This document shows, piece after piece, positions 55,794 to 64,000 of a DNA stretch of 64,000 nucleotides. Source of the stretch: Photorhabdus namnaonensis. GTDB taxonomy: Bacteria; Pseudomonadota; Gammaproteobacteria; Enterobacterales; Enterobacteriaceae. How positions within the stretch are numbered: the stretch's first letter is position 1; every line of letters starts with the position of its first letter. The position numbers and the translations under genes were made by a program. The notes below the pieces were generated by a model. That model saw nothing but the letters and a program-made list of their open reading frames with translations, made no database searches and was not told the DNA's origin. The stretch lies in NCBI RefSeq assembly GCF_001684335.1, contig NZ_LOIC01000072.1, positions 340,306 through 404,305 on the forward strand. The letters are read 5' to 3'.

Positions 55794-56486
55794 ATGCCAA
55801 TAATTCAACTGAATGATGATTCATATGATTTCCCTCACCCGAAAGAAGCATTAACGGAACCTAATGGTCTACTGGCGGTAGGAGGGGATTTATCCGCTAA
55901 ACGATTAAATGCAGCTTACCATCAAGGCATTTTCCCTTGGTTTTTACCCAGTGAAGTGCCACTTTGGTGGTCTCCCGATCCACGTGCGGTAATCATTCCC
56001 GGTGAATTGCATATCGGCCGAACATTACGTCGGTTTCTGCGCAATGACCCATACCGTATTACGGTGAATCATGCCTTTGAACAGGTGGTCTATTTCTGCG
56101 CTCAACGGCAGGAAGGAACATGGATAGGCAGGGATATCCAACAAGGTTATCAAAAATTACATCAAACAGGACAAGCGCATTCAATAGAAGTCTGGCACAA
56201 TGAGCGGATTGTTGGTGGCTTGTACGGTGTCAGCGTTGGCACACTATTCTGTGGTGAGTCTATGTTTAGCAGAATGGAAAATGCATCCAAATGTGCGCTT
56301 ATTGCTTTCTATCACCATTTTCTGCGACACGGTGGTGAACTACTGGACTGCCAAGTGCTTAACCATCACACAGCGTCATTAGGCGCAAAAGAGATCTCCA
56401 GAGAAGAATTTATTCAGTATCTTTATCAATTCAGAAATCAGTCACTAAGACCCGGTTGCTGGTCACAACAAGTACTGGAATTATAA
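55794..56486 (+). CDS. aat: Leucyl/phenylalanyl-tRNA--protein transferase
   Basis: Transfers Leu/Phe from tRNA to proteins with N-terminal Arg or Lys, making N-degrons. 230 aa. The family block [20 protein letters not shown] then GIFPWF (about 27-50) and [19 protein letters not shown] are present. ClpA and ClpS, which read and degrade such proteins, are 0.5-3 kb away. Confidence 0.97.
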   Translation: MPIIQLNDDSYDFPHPKEALTEPNGLLAVGGDLSAKRLNAAYHQGIFPWFLPSEVPLWWSPDPRAVIIPGELHIGRTLRRFLRNDPYRITVNHAFEQVVYFCAQRQEGTWIGRDIQQGYQKLHQTGQAHSIEVWHNERIVGGLYGVSVGTLFCGESMFSRMENASKCALIAFYHHFLRHGGELLDCQVLNHHTASLGAKEISREEFIQYLYQFRNQSLRPGCWSQQVLEL

Positions 56487-56642
56487 TCAACATTTGACCG
56501 ATTCATGTTGATGATAATGTAAATATCACCATGCACCATTTGCAAAATAACGGGTTAAAATACAACATTCCTTTACATAATGAGGGTTTTTCGGCATTAT
56601 CTTGCCCGTTAAAAACGATGGTTATTAAACTTAGAGGATTAG

Positions 56643-56861
<219 letters not shown>

Positions 56862-56884
56862 TTCATTACCGTTTATCAGGTATT

Positions 56885-56936
56885 ACACCACAGGTAGCAA
56901 CTTTGTATCTAACAACGTTGTATTCACCTGTGGTGT
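56885..56936. terminator. Long-loop hairpin between infA and clpA
   Basis: ACACCACAGGT and ACCTGTGGTGT form an 11-bp stem with a 30-nt loop that contains a second weak inverted repeat. It lies between converging genes. No tRNA-Ser (serW) is seen here, although E. coli has it in this gap. Confidence 0.6.
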
Positions 56937-56945
56937 CGCTCTTTA

Positions 56946-59228
56946 TTAGTGCACTACATCTTCCGGCTTCTGCTTATAAGCACTGCTGAAATCGTAGGTC
57001 AGTATGCGTTTTACCTTATCTAGACCAATACTTACTGAGCCACCGTGAACTAATGAGCCGAACAGAAGTTCATTTGCCAACGGTTTTTTCAAGCTATCCT
57101 GAATAACCCGCGCCATTGGTCGAGCACCCATTGCTTTATCATAGCCTTTGTCACATAACCATTGACGAGCATCCGCACTGACCTCCAGCGAAACGCCTTT
57201 GTCATCCAATTGTGCTTGCAGGGCGACAATGAACTTATCAACTACCTGTTGAATAACCTCGATAGAAAGCGTATTAAACCAGATGATGCCATCAAGACGG
57301 TTACGGAATTCCGGTGTAAACACTTTCTTAATCTCTTCCATTGCATCAGAACTGTTATCCTGCTGCTTAAATCCAATGGACTTGCGCTGTGTTTCACGTA
57401 CTCCCGCATTCGTTGTCATGACTAAAATGACGTTACGAAAATCCGCTTTGCGGCCGTTATTATCAGTCAGAGTACCGTTATCCATGACTTGCAATAACAG
57501 GTTAAATACATCCGGATGTGCTTTTTCAATCTCATCAAGCAGCAATACTGAATGAGGATGTTTAATCACAGCATCTGTAAGCAATCCTCCCTGATCAAAA
57601 CCAACATATCCCGGCGGCGCGCCAATTAAACGGCTTACTGTATGGCGCTCCATATATTCTGACATATCAAAACGCAATAATTTGATATTCAGCACCTTAG
57701 CAAGCTGTACGGTGACTTCCGTTTTCCCCACGCCTGTCGGACCTGCAAGCAGGAAAGAACCCACCGGTTTATTATCCTGCCCCAACCCTGCACGACTCAT
57801 CTTAATGGCCTCGGTCAATGCCGCAATCGCAGTATCCTGACCAAATACCAACATTCTCAGCCGCTCATCCAGTGTTCTTAGGACATCTTTATCACTGGCA
57901 GAAACAGTTTTTTCAGGGATACGAGCAATCCGGGCAACGACGAATTCAATATCCGACACATTAATCGTTTTTTTACGGCGACTAACCGGCACCAGACGGG
58001 TACGCGCCCCAGCTTCATCAATTACATCGATCGCCTTATCCGGCAAGTGGCGATCAGTAATGTATTTCACTGATAAATCAACCGCAGCGCGGATCGCTTT
58101 AGTGGTATAACGTACATCATGGTGCGCCTCATATTTTGGCCGCAACCCTTTAATAATCTGTACCGTCTCTTCGGGTGAAGGCTCAACAATATCAATCTTC
58201 TGAAAACGACGCGCTAACGCCCGATCTTTTTCAAAAATATTACTGAACTCATGATAGGTCGTAGAACCAATTACTCTGATACGTCCACTAGATAACAATG
58301 GCTTAATCAGATTAGCCGCATCGACCTGCCCCCCTGACGCGGCGCCCGCACCGATAATGGTATGAATTTCATCTATAAATAGAATACTTTTCTTATCCTG
58401 CTCAAGGGTTTTTAACAATGCTTTGAAGCGCTTCTCAAAATCACCACGATATTTAGTTCCCGCCAGCAATGAACCAATATCCAGCGAATAAATCGTACAA
58501 TCAGCCATCACCTCCGGTACATCTTTTTGCACAATCCTCCATGCCAACCCTTCTGCAATGGCGGTTTTACCGACCCCCGACTCCCCAACTAATAATGGGT
58601 TGTTTTTCCGACGACGACACAACACCTGGATTGTTCTTTCCAACTCATCCTGACGGCCAATCAATGGATCAATCTGCCCTCTTTGAGCGAGTTGATTCAG
58701 ATTAGTTGTGAAATTTTCCAATCGATCCTCGCCTGTAGGGTGCTCTTCAGCAGATTGCGAGCCTGTCTCCTGATGATCCGATTCAGTGTCCTCTTTTTGC
58801 GTTCCGTGAGAAATGAAATTAACCACATCCAGACGACTAACATCATGTTTACGCAACAAATAGGCAGCTTGAGACTCCTGTTCGCTAAAGATAGCCACCA
58901 GCACATTAGCACCAGAAACTTCTGAACGCCCAGAAGATTGAACATGAAATACCGCGCGCTGAAGAACACGTTGAAAACTCAACGTCGGCTGAGTCTCCCG
59001 CTCATCATTTTCAGGTAACAACGGTGTCGTTTGTGAAATAAAATTCTCCAGCTCCTTACGCAATTGAGCCAGATTGACCTTGCAGGCTTCCAATGCTTCA
59101 CGCGCTGATGAATTACTTAACAACGCCAGCAATAGGTGCTCCACAGTCATAAACTCGTGTCTGTTATCCCGTGCTTTAGCAAAGGCAATATTAAGACTAA
59201 GTTCAAGCTCTTGGTTGAGCATAGGCAC
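56946..59228 (-). CDS. clpA: ATP-dependent Clp protease ATP-binding subunit ClpA
   Basis: Hsp100 unfoldase that feeds ClpP. 760 aa. Clp N domain (1-145), then two AAA+ modules with Walker [14 protein letters not shown] and [10 protein letters not shown]. The ClpP-docking IGF loop is in RKSIGFKQQ. It lies 25 bp after clpS, as expected, and handles N-degron substrates delivered by it. Confidence 0.97.
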   Translation of the reverse strand: MPMLNQELELSLNIAFAKARDNRHEFMTVEHLLLALLSNSSAREALEACKVNLAQLRKELENFISQTTPLLPENDERETQPTLSFQRVLQRAVFHVQSSGRSEVSGANVLVAIFSEQESQAAYLLRKHDVSRLDVVNFISHGTQKEDTESDHQETGSQSAEEHPTGEDRLENFTTNLNQLAQRGQIDPLIGRQDELERTIQVLCRRRKNNPLLVGESGVGKTAIAEGLAWRIVQKDVPEVMADCTIYSLDIGSLLAGTKYRGDFEKRFKALLKTLEQDKKSILFIDEIHTIIGAGAASGGQVDAANLIKPLLSSGRIRVIGSTTYHEFSNIFEKDRALARRFQKIDIVEPSPEETVQIIKGLRPKYEAHHDVRYTTKAIRAAVDLSVKYITDRHLPDKAIDVIDEAGARTRLVPVSRRKKTINVSDIEFVVARIARIPEKTVSASDKDVLRTLDERLRMLVFGQDTAIAALTEAIKMSRAGLGQDNKPVGSFLLAGPTGVGKTEVTVQLAKVLNIKLLRFDMSEYMERHTVSRLIGAPPGYVGFDQGGLLTDAVIKHPHSVLLLDEIEKAHPDVFNLLLQVMDNGTLTDNNGRKADFRNVILVMTTNAGVRETQRKSIGFKQQDNSSDAMEEIKKVFTPEFRNRLDGIIWFNTLSIEVIQQVVDKFIVALQAQLDDKGVSLEVSADARQWLCDKGYDKAMGARPMARVIQDSLKKPLANELLFGSLVHGGSVSIGLDKVKRILTYDFSSAYKQKPEDVVH

Positions 59229-59253
59229 CTCCCCCTAAAATCAGTATACCTGG

Positions 59254-59574
59254 TCAGATTTTTTCCAGCGTACAAAGTAATGGATGCCCGTGCTCCCTGG
59301 CATACATATTTACCTGAGCCGCTTTAGTTTCTGCCACTTCAGCAGTATAAACCCCACAAACAGCCTTCCCTTGATAGTGGACATCCAACATTAACTGCGT
59401 TGCCCGTTCAATATCATAAGAAAAGAACTTTCGTAATACGTCAACTACAAACTCCATCGGAGTGTAATCATCATTGTTAAGAATGACCTGATACATTGAT
59501 GGTGGCAGCAATTTTTGCTGTCGTTCATCCTTAACGGATTCCTTACTTTTCAAACTATTATGATACTCGTTCAT
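59254..59574 (-). CDS. clpS: ATP-dependent Clp protease adaptor ClpS
   Basis: 106 aa adaptor that binds proteins with N-terminal Leu, Phe, Tyr or Trp and passes them to ClpA. Start at 59574 ([18 protein letters not shown]); upstream codons in frame are not family-like. The binding-pocket block [20 protein letters not shown] is intact. Divergent from cspD. Confidence 0.97.
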   Translation of the reverse strand: MNEYHNSLKSKESVKDERQQKLLPPSMYQVILNNDDYTPMEFVVDVLRKFFSYDIERATQLMLDVHYQGKAVCGVYTAEVAETKAAQVNMYAREHGHPLLCTLEKI

Positions 59575-59916
59575 TATTTTCCCAACAGGATTAATTCCAA
59601 TACCAGCCACTGCCAGCAAATAAATTATGTTGTCATTTATCTTATCATTCTCTGGGCAACTCCTTTTACCACAGACTATTCCCCTATGAAAACTCGGCAT
59701 AAAAGTGAATGAACGAAACTCATATCGTTATCTATATCAAACTTTAGTCATTCAAAACAACCAGACATTTGTTCTGTGCTTGACGAGAATTTGATTTTTA
59801 CTACAGTATGTTTTGTGAACAAACATAGATAATGTCACTGATTACATGTGATTGTTTACAACTGTTATATTAATGGCTCATCTCAACCGAAATTATTAAA
59901 CGAGGGATGTAGAAGT
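59575..59916. other. clpS-cspD divergent promoter region
   Basis: About 340 bp. Control regions of both genes; a possible long cspD leader. No small gene seen. Confidence 0.5.
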
Positions 59917-60138
59917 ATGGAGACAGGCACTGTTAAGTGGTTCAATAATGCGAAGGGCTTTGGGTTTATTTGCCCGGCAAGCGGCGGAGAAGATATATTC
60001 GCTCATTACTCAACCATTCAGATGGACGGTTACCGGACGCTAAAAGCGGGCCAGAAGGTGAATTTCAGCGTTCACCAAGGCCCAAAGGGAAATCATGCCA
60101 GTATTATTGTTCCCCTTGAAAACGAACCCAAAGGCTAA
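59917..60138 (+). CDS. cspD: CspD, DNA-replication inhibitor of the cold-shock family
   Basis: 73 aa. Start METGTVKWFNNAKGFGFICP, behind GAGGG; the frame reaches upstream to 59848 but not as family. RNP1 KGFGFI and DIFAHYSTIQMDGYRTLKAG match E. coli CspD, which is made in stationary phase and blocks replication. Position next to clpS is the usual one. Confidence 0.96.
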   Translation: METGTVKWFNNAKGFGFICPASGGEDIFAHYSTIQMDGYRTLKAGQKVNFSVHQGPKGNHASIIVPLENEPKG

Positions 60139-60176
60139 ATAGCCTGGCCTGTGGGTCATAACCAGGTATTATTCAC

Positions 60177-60202
60177 ACGCCGCTGGTCATTGCCTGCGGC
60201 GT
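60177..60202. terminator. Hairpin between cspD and macB
   Basis: ACGCCGC-12 nt-GCGGCGT stem of 7 bp between two converging genes. No T-run. Confidence 0.45.
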
Positions 60203-60221
60203 AACACTATTTCATTTCCGC

Positions 60222-62165
60222 TTATTCTCTTGCCAACGCTTCTATCGGATCAAGTCGAGCAGCATTACGGGCAGGTAGAAACCCAAATATCACGCCAATG
60301 GCGGTAGAACAGGCGAAAGCGCTGAGTAAGGCTATCGGCTGGAAGACAAAATGCCAACCAGGCAGCGCCAGTTGAGCAATTAATGCAATCGTATAAGAGA
60401 GTACAATGCCCAAAACACCACCAACCAGACAAACCAAAATAGCCTCTATCAGAAACTGCTGCATCACATCACTGGTTCTGGCACCTACTGCCATACGGAT
60501 ACCGATCTCTCTTGTACGTTCAGTCACCGAAACTAACATAATATTCATCACGCCAATACCGCCAACTATCAGTGAAATTACCGCCACCATCGTCAAAAAC
60601 AGTTGTAAAGTATGGGCCGTTTTTTCCGCCGCTTTTACCATCATATCCACGTTATAGGTGAAAACATCCTTTTTGCCGTGGCGCAAAGTGAGCAACTGAA
60701 CAATCTTCTTTTCTATATCCTTAGAGTTATAACCATCCTTTATTCTGACAGTAATTGAATCCAGATAATTTCGGTTCATCAGACGGCTGGTCATCGTGCT
60801 ATGAGGCAACCAGACATGTAATGATTTGCCACTGCCAAATGTAGCTCTCTTATCAGATATCACTCCCACAATTGTGGCCGGCATATTACCCACCAGGATC
60901 ACCTCCCCAATCACATTTTTCTGGTGAGGAAACAGCTTACGCTGAGTATTGTCATCAATAACCACAACTTGCCCCTGACGGCGTATCATATCCAATGAGA
61001 ACCCCATTCCCTGGGAAAAGCGCAGAGCATAAACTTGAAAAAACTCATCACCAACGCCAGTCACTCTCGAAGCAACATCAATGTTCCCTTTACGAAGGCG
61101 CATTTGTCCCTCAATTTCCGGTGAAACAGCCAAAATATAGGGCTGCGCTTTAATCGCATCTGAATCCTCTATTTTCAGCGCTTGCATATTGACCGGATCA
61201 TCAAGGCCAAAATCTTCTCCCGGATAAATATCAATAGTGTTGGTCGCGATCTCTTTAATATCGGATAACACCGATGCCCTAGCCGCATCTCCGATAACCA
61301 AAATAGTCACGACAGAAGCAATACCAATAATAATCCCCAACATGGTCAGTAAAGTTCGCATCTTGTTGGCAACCATCGCCCGCCATGCCATGAATAAAGC
61401 TTCATTAAACCGCCCAAAGGTCTGGCGTATCGACGATATTTTTGATGTTAATAACGGGGCTTTAGTGACTTTTCTACTCACTTGTGTGCCGGAGTCACTC
61501 ATAATATGGCCATCTTTGATCTCAATAATCCTCTGTGCCTGCGCCGCAATTTTTGGATCATGAGTGACAATAATGACGGTATGCCCTTGTTCACACAGTT
61601 GTTTGAGAATTGCCATCACCTCTTCGCCAGAATGGCTATCCAACGCTCCGGTTGGTTCATCAGCCAAAATGACCTGACCGCCATTCATCAACGCCCTGGC
61701 GATACTGACCCTCTGCTGCTGTCCGCCTGAGAGCTGCCCTGGCTGATAGTCAATTCGCTCTTCAAGCCCTAAACGACCAAGCAACTCTATCGCTCTCTGA
61801 CGACGTGCGGCTTTAGCGGCTCCCGCGTAAATAGCGGGAATTTCCACATTCTGTTCAGCGGTTAAATGAGTCAGTAAATGATAACGTTGAAAAATAAAGC
61901 CAAAATGTTCCCGTCTCAGCGCTGCTAGTTCATCATTATTTAGTTCAGCAACATCCTGTCCCGCGACCCGGTATTCACCGTTACTGGGTTTATCAAGACA
62001 ACCAAGAATATTCATCAGCGTCGATTTACCCGAGCCTGACGCGCCGATAATCGCAACCATCTCACCGGCGTAAATAGACAAGGTAACATCATCCAGTACT
62101 TTTACCTGTTGCTCACCCGCGGGATAACTGCGTTCTATACCTTTCAGCTCAAGTAATGCATTCAT
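60222..62165 (-). CDS. macB: Macrolide export ATP-binding/permease protein MacB
   Basis: Mechanotransmission ABC transporter that works with MacA and TolC to expel macrolides and peptides. 647 aa. The ATPase comes first: Walker A GASGSGKST (about 42-50), signature LSGGQQQRVSIARAL, Walker B VILADEPTGALD. Then one membrane helix near 275-298, a large periplasmic domain, and three helices at the C-terminus. Start overlaps the macA stop (ATGA). Confidence 0.96.
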   Translation of the reverse strand: MNALLELKGIERSYPAGEQQVKVLDDVTLSIYAGEMVAIIGASGSGKSTLMNILGCLDKPSNGEYRVAGQDVAELNNDELAALRREHFGFIFQRYHLLTHLTAEQNVEIPAIYAGAAKAARRQRAIELLGRLGLEERIDYQPGQLSGGQQQRVSIARALMNGGQVILADEPTGALDSHSGEEVMAILKQLCEQGHTVIIVTHDPKIAAQAQRIIEIKDGHIMSDSGTQVSRKVTKAPLLTSKISSIRQTFGRFNEALFMAWRAMVANKMRTLLTMLGIIIGIASVVTILVIGDAARASVLSDIKEIATNTIDIYPGEDFGLDDPVNMQALKIEDSDAIKAQPYILAVSPEIEGQMRLRKGNIDVASRVTGVGDEFFQVYALRFSQGMGFSLDMIRRQGQVVVIDDNTQRKLFPHQKNVIGEVILVGNMPATIVGVISDKRATFGSGKSLHVWLPHSTMTSRLMNRNYLDSITVRIKDGYNSKDIEKKIVQLLTLRHGKKDVFTYNVDMMVKAAEKTAHTLQLFLTMVAVISLIVGGIGVMNIMLVSVTERTREIGIRMAVGARTSDVMQQFLIEAILVCLVGGVLGIVLSYTIALIAQLALPGWHFVFQPIALLSAFACSTAIGVIFGFLPARNAARLDPIEALARE

Positions 62166-63280
62166 TCCTCATCCCCTGCTGCATCACTAAGACCTGTAAT
62201 CACCTGCTCATGCTCTTTCAGACCAGACAGAATTTGTACATTCACATCATTACGCACGCCAATGGTCACTTCTCGTTTCTCTTGTTTATCTCCATTCAGG
62301 ATATTCACCTCATAACGGGTTGGCGTAATCTGTTTACCCAAAGCAGAGATCGGGATCATCAACACATCACGATGGGAATCGAGTTGAATTTTCACCTGAG
62401 CGGTCATTTGCAAACGCAAAAGTTGCTGAGGATTAGCCACCTCAAAACGGGCATAGAAGAAAATCGCATCATTAATCTTTTCCGGCGTCGGCAAAATATC
62501 TTTCAACACCCCTGGAAAATTTTTATCCGGGGCGCCTAATACAGTAAAAGAAGCCTTCTGACCCGGTTTCAGGTAAATAATATCCGCCTCTGAGACTTCC
62601 GCTTTTACCAACATCGTGCCCAGATCAGCCAATGTCAGAATGGTCGGGGCTTCCTGTGCCGCAATAACTGTTTGCCCCTGAAGCGTTTTGATATTGACAA
62701 CGACACCATCCATTGGCGCTGTAATCCGGGTATATTGCAAACTAGTCTCAGCAGTATCGAGGCTGGCCTGATTTTTACTGATTTGCGCCAATAAAGTTTC
62801 TACCTTAGCTCTTTTCACTTCAACGTCCGTTTTAGCCTGATCCAATTCCTGGAGTGAAACCGCTTGCACTCTTGCCAGATCGTTCTGACGCTGTAATGTC
62901 AGCCGCGCCAATTCCAATTGCGCCCTGGCTTCTATCAGAGAAGCCCTCAATTCTTGGATTGTGGCTTCAACTTCTTTGACCTGGTTTTGCGCTGGCTTAG
63001 GATCAATCAATGCCAATAACTGGCCTTCCTTCACTTTATCACCCACTTCAACATACAAATTCTGCAACTGACCACTTACCTGTGCGCCAACATCTACTTT
63101 TCTAACCGCATCCAATTTTCCTGTTGCCAGTACGTTTTTATCCAAATCACCTTTAATAACTGGGACTGTCTGATATTTAACCGCCTCTGATCCATGCAGA
63201 AAATACCCCAGAATCAATGTGATAACTGCCACAATAGCTAACAACACAACCCATCGACGTTTCGAACGAATAAAATTCAT
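62162..63280 (-). CDS. macA: Macrolide efflux periplasmic adaptor MacA
   Basis: Membrane-fusion protein of the MacAB-TolC pump. 372 aa. N-terminal membrane anchor (about 9-29), then lipoyl-domain, alpha-hairpin coiled coil (about 95-175) and beta-barrel. The hairpin with VEATIQELRASLIEARAQLE and LDTAETSLQYTRITAPMDGV resembles E. coli MacA. First gene of macAB. Confidence 0.95.
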   Translation of the reverse strand: MNFIRSKRRWVVLLAIVAVITLILGYFLHGSEAVKYQTVPVIKGDLDKNVLATGKLDAVRKVDVGAQVSGQLQNLYVEVGDKVKEGQLLALIDPKPAQNQVKEVEATIQELRASLIEARAQLELARLTLQRQNDLARVQAVSLQELDQAKTDVEVKRAKVETLLAQISKNQASLDTAETSLQYTRITAPMDGVVVNIKTLQGQTVIAAQEAPTILTLADLGTMLVKAEVSEADIIYLKPGQKASFTVLGAPDKNFPGVLKDILPTPEKINDAIFFYARFEVANPQQLLRLQMTAQVKIQLDSHRDVLMIPISALGKQITPTRYEVNILNGDKQEKREVTIGVRNDVNVQILSGLKEHEQVITGLSDAAGDEE

Positions 63281-63593
63281 TTAAATATCACCATATTAAG
63301 CATTGGATTTAAATAAATAGTAAAAACTTATTTCTTGCAATACCACGAAAACCAGGGATTTCGACTCATTCTAGCTAGATACTGTTCTCTTTACGTTTTA
63401 TACACATTAAAAGTTATTAATAACACCCCCACCCTAAGAATAAAAAATTCTTTGAGCAACAGCATACTTCTCTCTATCCTGACTATTCTCTTAATGTAAA
63501 AAAATTGTTATCTTTTACTTTTATAGTCTTTACAACCGATTTTTATACTAGATTTGGATAAAAAGACATTAACTGTTTTACAGGATGTTAATT
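63281..63593. other. macA-lysO divergent promoter region
   Basis: About 310 bp, AT-rich, no ORF. No lysine riboswitch or specific operator was recognised. Confidence 0.5.
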
Positions 63594-64000
63594 ATGTACT
63601 CTGGGCTGCTGATCATTCTTTTGCCGTTAACGCTAGGCTATCTTATCCATTTGAATAATAAAGCATTATTAAATGCTATTCATCGCCTTCTTAACGCGAT
63701 GGTCTATGTCATTCTGTTTTTAATGGGAACCAGCCTGGCTTTGTTGGACGATTTAGGCCGTAACCTCTTCTCTATCTTTCAATACGCGATGACATTTTTT
63801 TTATGTATTTTTACAGCTAATATGCTAGCACTATTCCTTCTTGAAAAATGCGATCCTTGGGTTATTAGTCCACATAAACAAGAAAAGCCCCCTTCCCGTT
63901 TGCATATGATTTTTGAATCACTGAAATTATGTGGTGTGCTGATTTTAGGTTTCCTATTTGGACTCGCTGGCTGGTCATGGCTGCATTTCTCCAATCACGC
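63594..64000 (+). CDS. lysO: L-lysine exporter LysO (YbjE), 3' end outside window
   Basis: Inner-membrane lysine exporter. 135 residues are seen, from MYSGLLIILLPLTLGYLIHL; CAGGA stands 8 nt before the ATG at 63594. About four hydrophobic stretches and the block PPSRLHMIFESLKLCGVLIL agree with E. coli YbjE. Cut by the window end at 64000, still open. Confidence 0.88.
   Translation, partial: MYSGLLIILLPLTLGYLIHLNNKALLNAIHRLLNAMVYVILFLMGTSLALLDDLGRNLFSIFQYAMTFFLCIFTANMLALFLLEKCDPWVISPHKQEKPPSRLHMIFESLKLCGVLILGFLFGLAGWSWLHFSNH

Overview
The window reads as a chromosomal segment of an enterobacterial (Morganellaceae-type) genome, most like Photorhabdus. The backbone genes are close homologues of the E. 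coli mukB-to-macA segment and keep nearly the same order (mukBEF-cmoM-elyC-kdsB-ycaR-lpxK-msbA-comEC-ihfB-rpsA-cmk-aroA-serC-ycaO-focA-pflBA-serS-rarA-lolA-ftsK-lrp-trxB-cydDC-aat-infA-clpA-clpS-cspD-macBA-lysO). Three complete 127-bp ERIC elements are present, and the base composition is AT-leaning. The genus assignment is inference from gene content and style; no database search was possible.

Region by region. 1-15 kb: chromosome condensation (mukB, cut by the window edge, mukE, mukF), tRNA modification (cmoM), envelope factor elyC, and LPS/Kdo-lipid A genes (kdsB, ycaR, lpxK, msbA), with an atypical cold-shock-domain gene between ycaR and lpxK, then comEC. 15-19.5 kb: an accessory island between comEC and ihfB, bracketed by two ERIC elements in opposite orientation. 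It holds a putative 2OG-Fe(II) oxygenase with a LysE-type exporter, an MntA antitoxin with a frameshifted HepT toxin, and an intact colicin/pyocin immunity gene next to an S-type pyocin nuclease gene carrying two in-frame stops. 19.5-25 kb: ihfB, rpsA, cmk, aroA, serC. 25-27.3 kb: a TacA/TacT-like DUF1778-GNAT toxin-antitoxin pair and periplasmic asparaginase ansB. 27.4-33.5 kb: ycaO, focA, pflB, pflA (anaerobic formate metabolism, with an FNR-like site before focA).

33.5-43.1 kb is the second accessory region, between pflA and serS. It has a small orphan ORF, an Rpn-family PD-(D/E)XK nuclease with a long EGRx tandem repeat, a DUF4225 protein with a small membrane protein, an orphan Hcp (type VI secretion tube/effector family) and three tandem paralogues of a BPSS1780-like multi-pass membrane protein. 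The paralogues are separated by 1.2-1.6 kb of very AT-rich DNA that is itself homologous between copies. This triplicated gene-plus-spacer cassette is the least explained structure in the window.

43.2-64 kb returns to backbone: serS, rarA, lolA, ftsK, lrp, trxB, the CydDC exporter, the N-degron group (aat, clpA, clpS) with infA and cspD, the MacAB exporter and the beginning of lysO. Aat attaches Leu/Phe to proteins, ClpS recognises such N-termini and ClpA unfolds them, so three steps of one pathway lie within 4 kb.
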